In this document: positions 54,168 to 63,568 of the stretch, one piece after another
How the letters are laid out: every line of letters begins with the position of its first letter
Numbering within the stretch: the stretch's first letter is position 1
NCBI RefSeq assembly: GCF_002741035.1
Contig: NZ_CP016808.1
Coordinates: forward strand, 4,884,501 to 4,948,500
Source of the DNA: Paenibacillus sp. BIHB 4019
GTDB lineage: Bacteria; Bacillota; Bacilli; Paenibacillales; Paenibacillaceae
Direction of reading: 5' to 3'
DNA: 64,000 nucleotides
Notes under the pieces: generated by a model
Told to the model about the DNA's origin: nothing
Seen by the model: only the letters and a program-made list of their open reading frames with translations
Databases searched by the model: none
Program-made: the position numbers and the translations under genes

Positions 54168-55360
54168 CTGGCGTCTCCTTCCAAAAATGTCGTCTCAATT
54201 TGAAGGCTCGTACCCTCTGAGTTACTGTGTATTTCCATCTTTCCTCCGATTAACCGTACTCGTTCCTGGATACCCAGCAAGCCGTAATGCCCGACTTCTG
54301 TGCCGATGGTTTCTGGATTGAATCCAATGCCATTGTCTCTGATTTCCATTAATAGCTGGCCGTGTTGGTCGGACAAATTTACCCATACTTGGTCAGCCCG
54401 GGCATGTTTGGCGATATTCGTGAGACATTCCTTAACGATATGCTGGGTATGCTCCATTAACGTCCTGGACAAATGCTTGTTGAGCTTGAAATGGGTGAAT
54501 ACCATAATGCCCGTGGCGTCTTTGAAATGCTGTACTTCATTGTGGATCGCTTCCTTCAAATCAATTTCGGATGCAGATTTAGCCCGAAGATTGTCGATAG
54601 CTAAGCGGGCCTCCGCCAACGTTCTGCGAGCCTGAACCATAGACTGCTTAATAATTTCATGAGTACGGTCCGTATTGCCCTGAACCATATAAGCATCTGC
54701 GGCCTCCAAGCGCATAATTAATCCTGCTACACCCTGTGCCAAAGTGTCATGCAAATCTCTTGCCATTCGCTGGCGTTCATTGGACAGTGTTAATTCCTCG
54801 ACCTTCGTATGAGCTTCTTTAAGATCAAACAAGAAACTTTGGGTTCTGAGGCGCTCATGAACTTGCTGATAGAACAATAGCGCATAGGCCAAAACAATAA
54901 TCAGCATGAGAACGAATATAGGCAAGAAGAGGATAAGATCGTGCGTATTGCTTAAGGTCAGGGCAGAATCGAAAAACAAAACAATACTGATCAGGACAAC
55001 GAAGCCGACTCTTTTTAACTGATAGGAGAAGCCCAGACTTTGGGCAATCAGAATCGGAAGGAGCCCGATCAGAACCGCTTGGTAACCGTCAGGCATCAGA
55101 ATGGCGCACAAATAAATCAAAATGCCTTGCGCAGAAAAATAAAACCAGAAGTGCTTGTTCGTCATTCGGTATGAGTTCCAGTGCAGCAAGGCATGAACCG
55201 TAAAAAGGCCTGTGAAAACGGAACTTTCCAAGATCAGCGGCTCCTTGAAAAATTGCAATATTATAGTGGCTGCATAAACGGTCGATATCCATATGAATAC
55301 CGGCAGTCTGGAAGCAAGCAGCTCATTGGTTAAAATCAGTTTTTCTCTCTTTTCCTTCAC
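54164..55360 (-). CDS. NarL-type sensor histidine kinase
   Basis: About 398 aa. Six short membrane helices at about 15-185 with hardly any outer loop, then HisKA_3 (ERQRMARDLHDTLAQGVAGL with the phosphorylated His) and a C-terminal ATPase (EIRDNGIGFNPETIG, GHYGLLGIQERVRLIGGKM). Such kinases sense membrane or lipid changes (LiaS, DesK types). GTG 55360 is chosen: GGAGG lies 9 bases upstream, and the longer frame to 55441 would run through the operator palindrome. Confidence 0.88.
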   Translation of the reverse strand: MKEKREKLILTNELLASRLPVFIWISTVYAATIILQFFKEPLILESSVFTGLFTVHALLHWNSYRMTNKHFWFYFSAQGILIYLCAILMPDGYQAVLIGLLPILIAQSLGFSYQLKRVGFVVLISIVLFFDSALTLSNTHDLILFLPIFVLMLIIVLAYALLFYQQVHERLRTQSFLFDLKEAHTKVEELTLSNERQRMARDLHDTLAQGVAGLIMRLEAADAYMVQGNTDRTHEIIKQSMVQARRTLAEARLAIDNLRAKSASEIDLKEAIHNEVQHFKDATGIMVFTHFKLNKHLSRTLMEHTQHIVKECLTNIAKHARADQVWVNLSDQHGQLLMEIRDNGIGFNPETIGTEVGHYGLLGIQERVRLIGGKMEIHSNSEGTSLQIETTFLEGDAR

Positions 55361-55410
55361 TTGGCGAACCCTCCTTATCCCTATTATAAAGAACTTGTGC
55401 GCGATCTGGA

Positions 55411-55442
55411 AATGTACGAACGTACATGTACTTTCGTACATT
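55411..55442. promoter_or_regulatory. Operator palindrome between kinase and exporter genes
   Basis: AATGTACGAA (55411-55420) and TTCGTACATT (55433-55442) are perfect inverted 10-mers; between them lies GTACATGTAC, itself a palindrome. It is well placed to control both divergent transcripts. Confidence 0.7.
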
Positions 55443-55576
55443 GTGCCTTTTCTTGCATGCGTATAATCGCCCGATGGTGCATTTTTCTTGTTTCCCGTTT
55501 GGACGATGCTGCTGTATTGCCGAAATCATACAATGGACACAGAAACGCAGACGCACTGATGGGAGTGGAGATTTTT

Positions 55577-57823
55577 ATGGCAAAATATTTATATCGATTA
55601 GGTTTATGGTCGGTTAGAAACCGGATCAAAGTGATGGTTGGAGGTTTGCTCGTTCTAATCGTTGCAGCGGCAATGGCATTATCAATTGGACCCGCCTTTA
55701 GCGAAGGTTCATCTATCCCGGGGCTCAAATCCCAGGAGGCATTAGAACTTCTAGCCAAGGAATTTCCATCGCCTAAAGAAGACGGCGGCCAAATTCAAAT
55801 GGTTTTCAAAGCACCTGATGAGGAAAGCTTGTCTTCGAAATCAGCACAACAGTTCATAAACAATCATTTGAATGAAGTTGCAAAAGACACACAAGTAAAA
55901 TCGATTGTAAGTCCTTATGAAAATAACTCGCAAAGTGCAGACGATAAAATTGGGTATGCAACGATTACTTATAAAGTGTCTGGCGACGATGTATCTGCGG
56001 AATCGAAGGAGCGAGTCGTTCATGTTGCACAATCGATGCGCGATTCAGGCTGGCAGGCCGAGCTAACCGGTTCAGGCTATGTGAAGATGGAAACTGGCGG
56101 TTCAACAGAGGCTCTCGGTATTTTAGTCGCTTTCATTATTTTGTCCATTACGTTTGCTTCTTTTCTGACTGGAATTTTACCTATTGTAACAGCGATTATC
56201 GGACTGATTATAGGTTTGGTGGCTGTTTTACTCGGTTCCAATGTTATGGATATGTCATCTAGCTCCTTATCGCTGGCAGCGATGCTCGGCTTGGCAGTAG
56301 GGATTGATTATGCGCTCTTTATTGTCTCTAGATATCGCCAACAGCTTGCTGAGGGGTACGGAGTTAATGAGTCGGTTGCCATCGCGAATGCGACAGCCGG
56401 AAGCTCTGTTGTATTCGCTGGAGTAACCGTTATTATCGGACTTGCAGGACTCGCAGTAGCACAGGTGCCGTTCCTCACTGCGATGGGAATAGCTGGCGCG
56501 TTATGTGTTCTCACGGCTGTTCTGACTGCAATTGTAATCATGCCGGCATTGCTTGGACTACTAGGAGAACGGGTGGGACCCAAAAGACAAAATCGTTTGT
56601 TCAAGGTGTTTGGCGGCAAGTCCAAATCCAAATCCGAACCCGAATCCGAATCTGCAAACAATGAAAGCCGCTGGGGCAAATTTGTAACGGGGCGCCCATG
56701 GATTATTGTCATTGCTGGTGTTGCTCTGCTGGGCGTGCTCGCCATGCCATTCGCTCACTTAAATCTCGGTTTGCCGGATGACGCACAGAAATCGACCGAA
56801 AAGACGGAACGCCGCGCTTATGACTTGCTTTCTGAGGGGTACGGCGCAGGGTATCACAGTCCGCTTGTCATTTTGGTGAAGACGGATGACCAGAAACAAG
56901 CATCAGAAAAATTGGCGCAAGTGTCGGAGCTGTTGAAAAAATTCCCGAATATCGCTACCATTGGCCCTGCCCTAACAGGCCCATCTGGAAAAGTAGCATT
57001 GATTAGCGTCGTTCCTTCTACCGGAGCACATGATATTGAAACGCAGGAGCTGGTTCAACAGATTCGCAACCAAGCTCCGGACATTCAGAAAAAATACAAC
57101 GTTGAGGTTTTGGTGACAGGCAGTACAGCGGTTAACATTGATATCTCACAAAAGCTGAATGATGCATTGCCCAAATTCGGCATTGTCGTTGTTGGACTAG
57201 CCTTCCTTCTGCTTATGGTCGTGTTCCGATCCCTGCTTGTTCCGATTAAAGCGGTTTTAGGTTTTGTTCTTTCTCTGCTTGCAACTCTTGGTTTCGTTGT
57301 GTATGTCGTCCAAGATGGACATATGGGCCAGTTTTTCGGCTTCCATGCTGCGGGTCCGATCCTGAACTTTCTGCCTATTATTGTAGTGGGCATCTTGTTT
57401 GGACTAGCTATGGACTATGAAGTATTCCTGCTTAGTCGAATGCGTGAGGAGTACAAGCATACGGGGAATGCCCGCAGTGCAGTTCTAGCTGGCATTAAAC
57501 ACAGCGGTGCAGTTGTTACGGCTGCCGGCCTGATCATGATCTCTGTATTTATGGGATTTATGCTATCTGAGGAAGCCATCGTCAAGTCTATGGGTTTCGC
57601 TCTGGCCTTCGGAATTTTGTTCGATGCATTTGTTGTTCGGATGCTGCTTGTGCCAGCAGTCATGACTATATTGGGGAAATCCGCTTGGTATCTGCCTAAA
57701 TGGCTTGACCGTATGCTTCCGAACCTGGACATTGAAGGCGAGTCCGTAATGGAGGAATTGAAAATGAAGGAAAGTTCGGCCCGTCCAAAATCTGACCATT
57801 TAAAGCTATTGCCCCGTCAATAA
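55577..57823 (+). CDS. MMPL-family exporter, YdfJ-like
   Basis: 748 aa with two MMPL halves and about 12 helices: helix 1 at 18-38, soluble domain to about 180, AAMLGLAVGIDYALFIVSRY, second soluble domain at about 390-530, and VGILFGLAMDYEVFLLSRMR. A short Lys-Ser-Glu-Pro repeat (KSKSKSEPESESANN) lies in the central cytoplasmic loop. The ATG at 55577 has GGAG six bases upstream and starts where homologous proteins start. It is not a recent copy of the exporter at 20851. A NarL-type system divergent from an MMPL gene is the arrangement of B. subtilis ydfHI-ydfJ. Confidence 0.9.
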   Translation: MAKYLYRLGLWSVRNRIKVMVGGLLVLIVAAAMALSIGPAFSEGSSIPGLKSQEALELLAKEFPSPKEDGGQIQMVFKAPDEESLSSKSAQQFINNHLNEVAKDTQVKSIVSPYENNSQSADDKIGYATITYKVSGDDVSAESKERVVHVAQSMRDSGWQAELTGSGYVKMETGGSTEALGILVAFIILSITFASFLTGILPIVTAIIGLIIGLVAVLLGSNVMDMSSSSLSLAAMLGLAVGIDYALFIVSRYRQQLAEGYGVNESVAIANATAGSSVVFAGVTVIIGLAGLAVAQVPFLTAMGIAGALCVLTAVLTAIVIMPALLGLLGERVGPKRQNRLFKVFGGKSKSKSEPESESANNESRWGKFVTGRPWIIVIAGVALLGVLAMPFAHLNLGLPDDAQKSTEKTERRAYDLLSEGYGAGYHSPLVILVKTDDQKQASEKLAQVSELLKKFPNIATIGPALTGPSGKVALISVVPSTGAHDIETQELVQQIRNQAPDIQKKYNVEVLVTGSTAVNIDISQKLNDALPKFGIVVVGLAFLLLMVVFRSLLVPIKAVLGFVLSLLATLGFVVYVVQDGHMGQFFGFHAAGPILNFLPIIVVGILFGLAMDYEVFLLSRMREEYKHTGNARSAVLAGIKHSGAVVTAAGLIMISVFMGFMLSEEAIVKSMGFALAFGILFDAFVVRMLLVPAVMTILGKSAWYLPKWLDRMLPNLDIEGESVMEELKMKESSARPKSDHLKLLPRQ

Positions 57824-57941
57824 TTTTGCGGATATAGGTTTTAAAATAGTAGGCAGCTAATAAAAGGTGATTCCTAGTTTGAACTTCTGAACAGGGGGTC
57901 ATCTTTTTTAGTCCCCATTATCATTTTTTAAGCTCCTTGAA

Positions 57942-58048
57942 AAAATGAACTAATAGTATAGTTTAATTATCCTTATTTAAAGGAGTAATTGCATTAGTGC
58001 CAAAGAATCATTGAAATAAAATGAACGTATAGTATAAAATTGAATTGT
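57942..58048. repeat. Direct repeats in the P450 promoter region
   Basis: AAAATGAACTAATAGTATAG (57942-57961) and AAAATGAACGTATAGTATAA (58018-58037) are near-identical and 76 bases apart. The first contains AACTA-N6-TAGTT. Both hold TATAGTATA. They may be paired operator sites for the P450-ferredoxin operon. No gene is seen in 57824-58080. Confidence 0.45.
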
Positions 58049-58080
58049 AAATAAATTCTAATTGCCTAAGGAGACTCCCC

Positions 58081-59295
58081 ATGACAACAAACCAGCATAA
58101 GGAACCCGCCCAGTCAAAAATCGATTATTTGAACGAAGCGTTTATTCGGAATCCGCATCCCATTTATGCAGAGGTACGCGAGCAAGAATCAGTATCCCGT
58201 TTTCTTTTGCCCAGTGGTCACTACGCGTGGCTTGTTACGGCTTATGAGGACGTTGCAGCGGTATTAAGCGACTCGCGCTTTGTGACCAACCATCCGGTAG
58301 AGGAAGGAGCAGAGCTTCCGTCCCATGTGGAGATTATTTCCCGAAATCTAAGCAATGTGGATGCAACCGATCACCGCAGGCTCAGGCGTTTGGTGCAAAA
58401 AGCCTTTACGCCAAAAATGGTGGATCAGCTTAGGGGGCGTATTGAAGAGCTGACCAATGATCTTCTTGATCAAGCTCAGGCAAAGGGAGAAATGAATTTG
58501 ATTGAGGATTTTGCATTCCCTTTGCCCATCAAAGTGATTTGCGAAATGCTAGGAGTTCCGATTGAAGATCAGGATAAGTTCAGTGATTGGTCGAGTGCCA
58601 TCATGGAAGGATTTAATAATCCGAAGCATGCCGAACGCAGCGAGCAAGCGTTGATTGCATTCATCGATTATTTGCAGCACTTAATTGCTAGAAGACGAAG
58701 CGATCTCAAGCAGGATTTAATCAGCGACCTCATTCGTGTCGAGGAGGATGGGGATATGCTTAGCGAGCATGAGCTGTATGCGATGATATTCGTGCTTATC
58801 ATTGCGGGCCATGAAACGACGGTGAATTTAATCGGCAATGGCATGCTGTCCTTATTGGAGCATCCTGAGCAGCTGGAGATGCTGAAAAACGAGCCTGAGC
58901 TGATCCATGCGGCGATAGAAGAAATTTTGCGCTATGACGGGCCCGTTGAGGTCAACAATATGAGATTGGCAACGGAAGACGTCGAGCTTCAAGGCAAGCA
59001 GATCCGCAAGGGGGAAATGGTGTTTGTTGCGCTAGCTTCGGCGAATCGAGATGACAATCATTTTACGGATCCCAATACGTTCGACATTACTCGAAAAGTG
59101 AACGACCATCTTGCTTTTGGCAAAGGGATTCATTTCTGCATGGGTGCTCCTTTGGCAAGATTAGAAGGGGAAATTGCCATTAGCACATTGCTTCGGCGTA
59201 TGCCTGAACTGAGATTGAAAACAAATCGCGAGTCACTGAATTGGCGTCATGGCATCATTATTCGCGGCTTGAAAGAAATTCCGCTCGTGTTTTAA
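58081..59295 (+). CDS. Cytochrome P450, CYP107-type
   Basis: 404 aa soluble bacterial P450. I-helix AGHETT (about 239-244), K-helix EEILR (about 280), haem loop FGKGIHFCMGAPLAR with the Cys ligand near residue 350, and DATDHRRLRRLV at the C-helix. CYP107-type enzymes hydroxylate fatty acids, macrolides or terpenes; the substrate is not visible. AAGGAG precedes the ATG by six bases. A small ferredoxin gene follows at 29 bases and is its likely electron donor. No reductase gene is adjacent. Confidence 0.92.
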   Translation: MTTNQHKEPAQSKIDYLNEAFIRNPHPIYAEVREQESVSRFLLPSGHYAWLVTAYEDVAAVLSDSRFVTNHPVEEGAELPSHVEIISRNLSNVDATDHRRLRRLVQKAFTPKMVDQLRGRIEELTNDLLDQAQAKGEMNLIEDFAFPLPIKVICEMLGVPIEDQDKFSDWSSAIMEGFNNPKHAERSEQALIAFIDYLQHLIARRRSDLKQDLISDLIRVEEDGDMLSEHELYAMIFVLIIAGHETTVNLIGNGMLSLLEHPEQLEMLKNEPELIHAAIEEILRYDGPVEVNNMRLATEDVELQGKQIRKGEMVFVALASANRDDNHFTDPNTFDITRKVNDHLAFGKGIHFCMGAPLARLEGEIAISTLLRRMPELRLKTNRESLNWRHGIIIRGLKEIPLVF

Positions 59296-59300
59296 ATTAG

Positions 59301-59567
<267 letters not shown>

Positions 59568-59702
59568 TTATGGAGAACTGAACTCACAATAGCATTCATC
59601 TCGGAGAAGCCGAAGCGTAATACAATAAGGGCAAAACCATTTGGAGGGGCCATAGCCGGTGAATTTTCCGGTTATGGCTTTTCATTTTCAGTTGTCATTC
59701 AT

Positions 59703-61136
59703 TCATTCGTCGCGGCGTTTTTCAAACCAAGCGCGGTATAGCGCACGAACCCCCTCTGTTATATCCTCCTTGCTCAAACCGCCGAAACCGATCTGAACCA
59801 TGGATTTCTCTGCATCAGCCCGCTGTGCCCAAAAAAGAGATACAGGGTAGACTCTGACGCTTTCTTCCTCCGCAGTGGCAATCAATTGTTGTTCATCCAT
59901 ACCATTATGCACACGCAATAAAATATGAAGTCCGGCATCCTGGCCGATTATGGTTACTTGAGCGCCCATCAGCTGCTGAAGCATGGAAATCAGCGTGAAT
60001 TGCTTCTCTCGATATACATTGCGCATCCGGCGAATGTGGGCTTCCCAATGCCCATTTTTCATAAACAGCTCCAACGTTTTCTGGTGAAAACGTGATACGG
60101 TCTGGTCGTATAATCGATAGTCCTGCTCAGCGTGCAGCTCGATTAGCTTCTGAGGCAGAACCATATAGGCGATGCGCAGGGAAGGGAGCAGGCATTTAGA
60201 AAATGTCCCTAAATAAACCGTGCGATCATGGGTATCGAGGCTCTGCAGGGACGGTATCGGTTTGCCGACATACCTGAACTCACTATCGTAATCGTCCTCA
60301 ATAATGATCCCTATCTGATCGGCTGCCCATTTCAGCAATTGCATTCTTTTGGGGAGCGGCATGACCATTCCATAGGGGAACTGGTGTGACGGAGTCATGT
60401 ACACGATGCGGGATTTGCTTTCATAAAGCTTCTGTATATTGAGCCCATCCGTTTCCAGCGGAATAGGGTGGATATGAAAACCATGATGCGCAAAAATCGT
60501 CCGTACCCCGTCATATCCCGGCTCTTCCATTGCCATTTCGCTGCCATTGTTCGCGCCACTTAATAAGCGGGATAACACGCCGAGCAGATACTGTACACCA
60601 GCGCCAATCATCATTTGTTCAGGTGTACAATTTACTCCCCTGGAGCCGTGCAAATATTTGGCGATTTCTTCTCGAAGTCCAGGTTCTCCGAGCGGATCGC
60701 CATATGAACACAAGTCCAGTTGATCCTGATGCAGGCTTAAATTGGCTAGCTTTCGCCAAGCGGCAAACGGAAAATGCGCAGCATCAACATCGCCATAGCG
60801 AAAATCATATCGGATCGCCGAGCTCGCCTGTGCTTTATTTTTCAACCCTTTCTTATTCATTTGATGCGACAAAGGCAGCGACTCCAGCTCCAAATCAATA
60901 ACATATAAGCCGCTCCTTGGCCTGCTTTGAACATATCCTTCGGCTAACAGCTGTTGATAGGCCAAATCCACCGTATTGCGGCTAATATGGAGGTGGGCAG
61001 CCAGCGACCGAATAGAAGGCAGCCGTGTCTCAGCGGCCAGCTTTCCGCCCAAAATTTCTTGCTTAATATATTGATAAAGCTGGGAGTATAACGCCTCTCC
61101 AGACTCTCTGTTCAACAATACTGTCAAATCGATCAT
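59703..61136 (-). CDS. MocR/GabR-type PLP-dependent transcriptional regulator
   Basis: 477 aa. GntR-type winged helix (about 10-80: ETRLPSIRSLAAHLHISRNT, VDLAYQQLLAEGYVQ) joined by a linker to an aminotransferase-fold domain (about 115-475) with IIIEDDYDSEFRY and the PLP-binding Lys in GTFSKCLLPSLRIAYMVLP. MocR proteins sense amines, GABA or vitamin B6 and often control a divergent gene, here the LLM oxidoreductase. The operator candidate in between is described separately. Confidence 0.92.
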   Translation of the reverse strand: MIDLTVLLNRESGEALYSQLYQYIKQEILGGKLAAETRLPSIRSLAAHLHISRNTVDLAYQQLLAEGYVQSRPRSGLYVIDLELESLPLSHQMNKKGLKNKAQASSAIRYDFRYGDVDAAHFPFAAWRKLANLSLHQDQLDLCSYGDPLGEPGLREEIAKYLHGSRGVNCTPEQMMIGAGVQYLLGVLSRLLSGANNGSEMAMEEPGYDGVRTIFAHHGFHIHPIPLETDGLNIQKLYESKSRIVYMTPSHQFPYGMVMPLPKRMQLLKWAADQIGIIIEDDYDSEFRYVGKPIPSLQSLDTHDRTVYLGTFSKCLLPSLRIAYMVLPQKLIELHAEQDYRLYDQTVSRFHQKTLELFMKNGHWEAHIRRMRNVYREKQFTLISMLQQLMGAQVTIIGQDAGLHILLRVHNGMDEQQLIATAEEESVRVYPVSLFWAQRADAEKSMVQIGFGGLSKEDITEGVRALYRAWFEKRRDE

Positions 61137-61160
61137 TCATATCCTCCTTGCAATGTTAAC

Positions 61161-61204
61161 TGACCCTAAAATCTAGTTTAGTTTTGTCACTTATTATGGG
61201 GTCA
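61161..61204. promoter_or_regulatory. MocR operator candidate
   Basis: TGACCC (61161-61166) and GGGTCA (61199-61204) form a spaced inverted repeat between the divergent MocR and LLM genes. Wide spacing is usual for MocR dimers, but the half-sites are short. Confidence 0.4.
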
Positions 61205-61294
61205 ATTGCTTAATACAATTATATCACTTCCAGTCAGTCGAATTTGGATGAATGCCAGATGACAGGAACACGATCGCTTGAGGAGGAGAATGAA

Positions 61295-62350
61295 TTGAAC
61301 AAACCAATAAGATCTAATGAAAAAATAGATACAGGCCACCAGTCAACGTTGGTGATGGAGGCCTTTCATGATCACCCGGGCTTCCGCCGGATGTTTGCCC
61401 CTGACAAATTGACAATCGGATTATTTTTGCCGCTAAAATTTTATACAGGTCGGATGGATGTTTTACAGGGCCAAGCTGATCTAGTTGAAAAGATTGACCA
61501 AAATAATTTTGCAGCCGTCTGGGTGCGGGATGTTCCGCTATTTGATCCCGGTTTCCGGGATGCTGGGCAAGTATTCGACCCATTCGTTTATATGGCCTAT
61601 CTAGCGGCAAAGACAAAAAACATATCCTTGGTAACAGGAAGCGCGATCTTCACGCTTCGCCATCCGATTGATTTGGCCAAGGCTGCTGCATCCATAGATG
61701 TGCTTTCTGGCGGACGGCTTGTGCTAGGGATTGCTTCCGGTGATCGCCCCGCGGAGTTTCCAGCTTATGGACTAGATGCGGATCATCGTGATGTGCGTTT
61801 TCGGGAGACGGTGGCGTTTTTTCGTGAATTGATTCATCAGAGTAGTCCTGAAATTCAATCTTCGCTTGGTAGAATGGGAGGGCTTGAATTGCTGCCTAAG
61901 CCTGCAGCTGGCAGTATTCCGCTTATCGTGACGGGTTCAAGCAGGCAGTCTTCAGATTGGATTGCAGAGCACAGTGACGGCTGGCTCACTTATCCCGAGG
62001 CTACTGCAAATGAGACAGGTCCCCGAATGCTAGGACGAAAGATCAATGCTTGGCGGGAAAAAATCCCTGGCGGGATTTTCAAGCCGCATATGACCAACGA
62101 ATGGATTGATCTTGTGGAAGATGTTAATTATCCTCGAACGCCGCTTCGTGGCGGATACATATTGCGTACAGGGCGGGCAGGCCTGATCCAGCTTTTGGAG
62201 GAATGGCAGGCAATTGGGGTCAATCATGCTGCGCTCGGCATCCAATTTTCGAGCCGGCCGCCTGCCGAAGTCATTCAGGAGCTGGCAGAGGAAGTATTGC
62301 CGCTTTTCCCTACGCATGCTGGGCCGAAGCCGCTGTTTACCGGGTGGTAG
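61295..62350 (+). CDS. LLM-class flavin-dependent oxidoreductase
   Basis: 351 aa luciferase-like (beta/alpha)8 barrel: LTIGLFLPLKFYTGRMDVLQ, FAAVWVRDVPLFDP, LVTGSAIFTLRHPIDLAKAA, IDVLSGGRLVLGIASGDRP with the FMN-phosphate loop, and VTGSSRQSSDWIAEHSDGWL. It should use FMN with an outside reductase; the substrate is unknown. TTG 61295 is chosen because AGGAGG lies 8 bases upstream. The O6-alkylguanine repair gene follows at three bases, so they form an operon likely controlled by the divergent MocR regulator. Confidence 0.88.
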   Translation: MNKPIRSNEKIDTGHQSTLVMEAFHDHPGFRRMFAPDKLTIGLFLPLKFYTGRMDVLQGQADLVEKIDQNNFAAVWVRDVPLFDPGFRDAGQVFDPFVYMAYLAAKTKNISLVTGSAIFTLRHPIDLAKAAASIDVLSGGRLVLGIASGDRPAEFPAYGLDADHRDVRFRETVAFFRELIHQSSPEIQSSLGRMGGLELLPKPAAGSIPLIVTGSSRQSSDWIAEHSDGWLTYPEATANETGPRMLGRKINAWREKIPGGIFKPHMTNEWIDLVEDVNYPRTPLRGGYILRTGRAGLIQLLEEWQAIGVNHAALGIQFSSRPPAEVIQELAEEVLPLFPTHAGPKPLFTGW

Positions 62351-62353
62351 AGG

Positions 62354-62914
62354 ATGAAGGGGGCTCAAACGGAAATTTACTGGACAACATTTACCCATCC
62401 CTTGTTTAATGGTATGCCGCTGCAGGTAGCGGCGACCGAGCTAGGGTTATGTTTCATCGCGTTGCCAGATGACACCCATATGAACCTGAAGCAGTGGATG
62501 GGCAAGAAGTTTCCTAATGCGAAGCTGATTGAACATCAGAGCAGGCTTTCTCCCTATCTGGAGCAGCTGCAGTCCTATTGTGAGGGGGAAAGCACGTCAT
62601 TTGAGATTCCTCTTGATTTACAGGGGACTACTTTTCAGATTTCTGTTTGGACAGCATTGATGAAAATTCCATATGGGCAAATCCGCAGTTATTTTGATAT
62701 TGCGAAGATGATAAATAATCCCCAAGCCACACGCGCAGTGGGAAGCGCCAACGGGGCTAATCCGATTCCTATTGTCATTCCCTGTCACCGTGTTATCGGG
62801 AAGAACGGCACATTGACGGGGTACAGTGGAGGCTTGCAGGCGAAAGAAAAGCTGCTTCGATTAGAAGGTTATTTTGATTACACGGTTTTGGGGCATGCTC
62901 GATTTGATTTTTAA
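62354..62914 (+). CDS. ogt: Methylated-DNA--protein-cysteine methyltransferase
   Basis: 186 aa. C-terminal alkyltransferase domain: TTFQISVWTALMKIPYGQIR, then RAVGSANGANPIPIVIPCHR with the acceptor Cys144, then GYSGGLQAKEKLLRLEG. The enzyme moves an alkyl group from O6-alkylguanine to its own Cys. The N-terminal domain lacks the zinc ligands of Ada. Coupling with an LLM oxidoreductase is unusual and may just reflect operon packing. The start is close behind the upstream stop (ATG 62354, with GGTAGAGG). Confidence 0.93.
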   Translation: MKGAQTEIYWTTFTHPLFNGMPLQVAATELGLCFIALPDDTHMNLKQWMGKKFPNAKLIEHQSRLSPYLEQLQSYCEGESTSFEIPLDLQGTTFQISVWTALMKIPYGQIRSYFDIAKMINNPQATRAVGSANGANPIPIVIPCHRVIGKNGTLTGYSGGLQAKEKLLRLEGYFDYTVLGHARFDF

Positions 62915-63023
62915 GGGGAGCGAAACGAAGAGATGGAACGATGTCAAATGAAGCAGGAGTACGGAAATTGGCTATACAATCGTTTTCAGTTGATCATCAA
63001 AAGAACATATTGAATAAAATAGA

Positions 63024-63271
63024 TACCACCAACAGATAACGGAAGGAAACTTGATTAATGCAATGAAGGACAATCTCCCCAAATCGGACATATTCACGCT
63101 GCGAGCTGTCCAGGACGGCATGAGATGCAGCTTGGCGAAATTCAATATGCCAACGTGTTTCAAGACCTGAGCCTTGCAGGTTATTCAAGCTATATGGGGC
63201 TGGAATACGTACCTTCACTTGATATTGCCAAAGGGTTAGAGTACGCTAAACAGCTGTTGGGACGATCATAG
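63024..63271 (+). pseudogene. Hydroxypyruvate isomerase C-terminal remnant
   Basis: YHQQITEGNLINAMKDNL, then after a one-base shift QIGHIHAASCPGRHE and GEIQYANVFQDLSLAGYSSY, MGLEYVPSLD. This is the last third of a Hyi/TIM-barrel sugar isomerase with frameshift and missing start. Bases 62915-63023 hold nothing clear. Confidence 0.65.
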
Positions 63272-63280
63272 ATCTGCTTG

Positions 63281-63308
63281 AAAAGCCGCATTTTGCGGCT
63301 TTTTTTAT
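63281..63308 (+). terminator. Intrinsic terminator
   Basis: AAAAGCCGCA and TGCGGCTTTT with a short TTT loop and following T-run; it ends the broken isomerase transcript. Confidence 0.88.
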
Positions 63309-63481
63309 TTTAACGAAATAAGCCAAATGATCGCATGATCAAGGCTGAGTGGCAATTTGTTGTACGAATTCAGCAGCAGGAGCCGGGACAACGCTACAAT
63401 CAACGAATTTGAATTTGAGAAGGGCAGCTTTGTGCAAAGGAAGGGAAGATTGAACATAAATCTTTTGGACCAAAGCAACCC

Positions 63482-63544
63482 TTGACAGACAATCAGGCAT
63501 CGTATACATTTGTATACACAACAACATTGTATACGAATGTATAC
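63482..63544 (+). promoter_or_regulatory. Promoter with two GTATAC-type operators
   Basis: TTGACA (63482-63487) and TACATT (63505-63510) are 17 bases apart. GTATACATTTGTATAC (63502-63517) covers the -10 region and GTATACGAATGTATAC (63529-63544) lies 27 bases further on. This layout suggests repression by a dimeric regulator bound at both sites. Confidence 0.7.
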
Positions 63545-63568
63545 ATGGATCCGAAAGGGGAAATTGAA

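Noticed and set aside
20851..57823. The two MMPL exporters as a duplication
   Set aside because: They differ in length, soluble domains and regulators; the resemblance is at family level only.
62354..62914. Ada-type regulator role for the methyltransferase
   Set aside because: The N-terminal domain lacks the Cys zinc ligands and there is no AraC DNA-binding domain.
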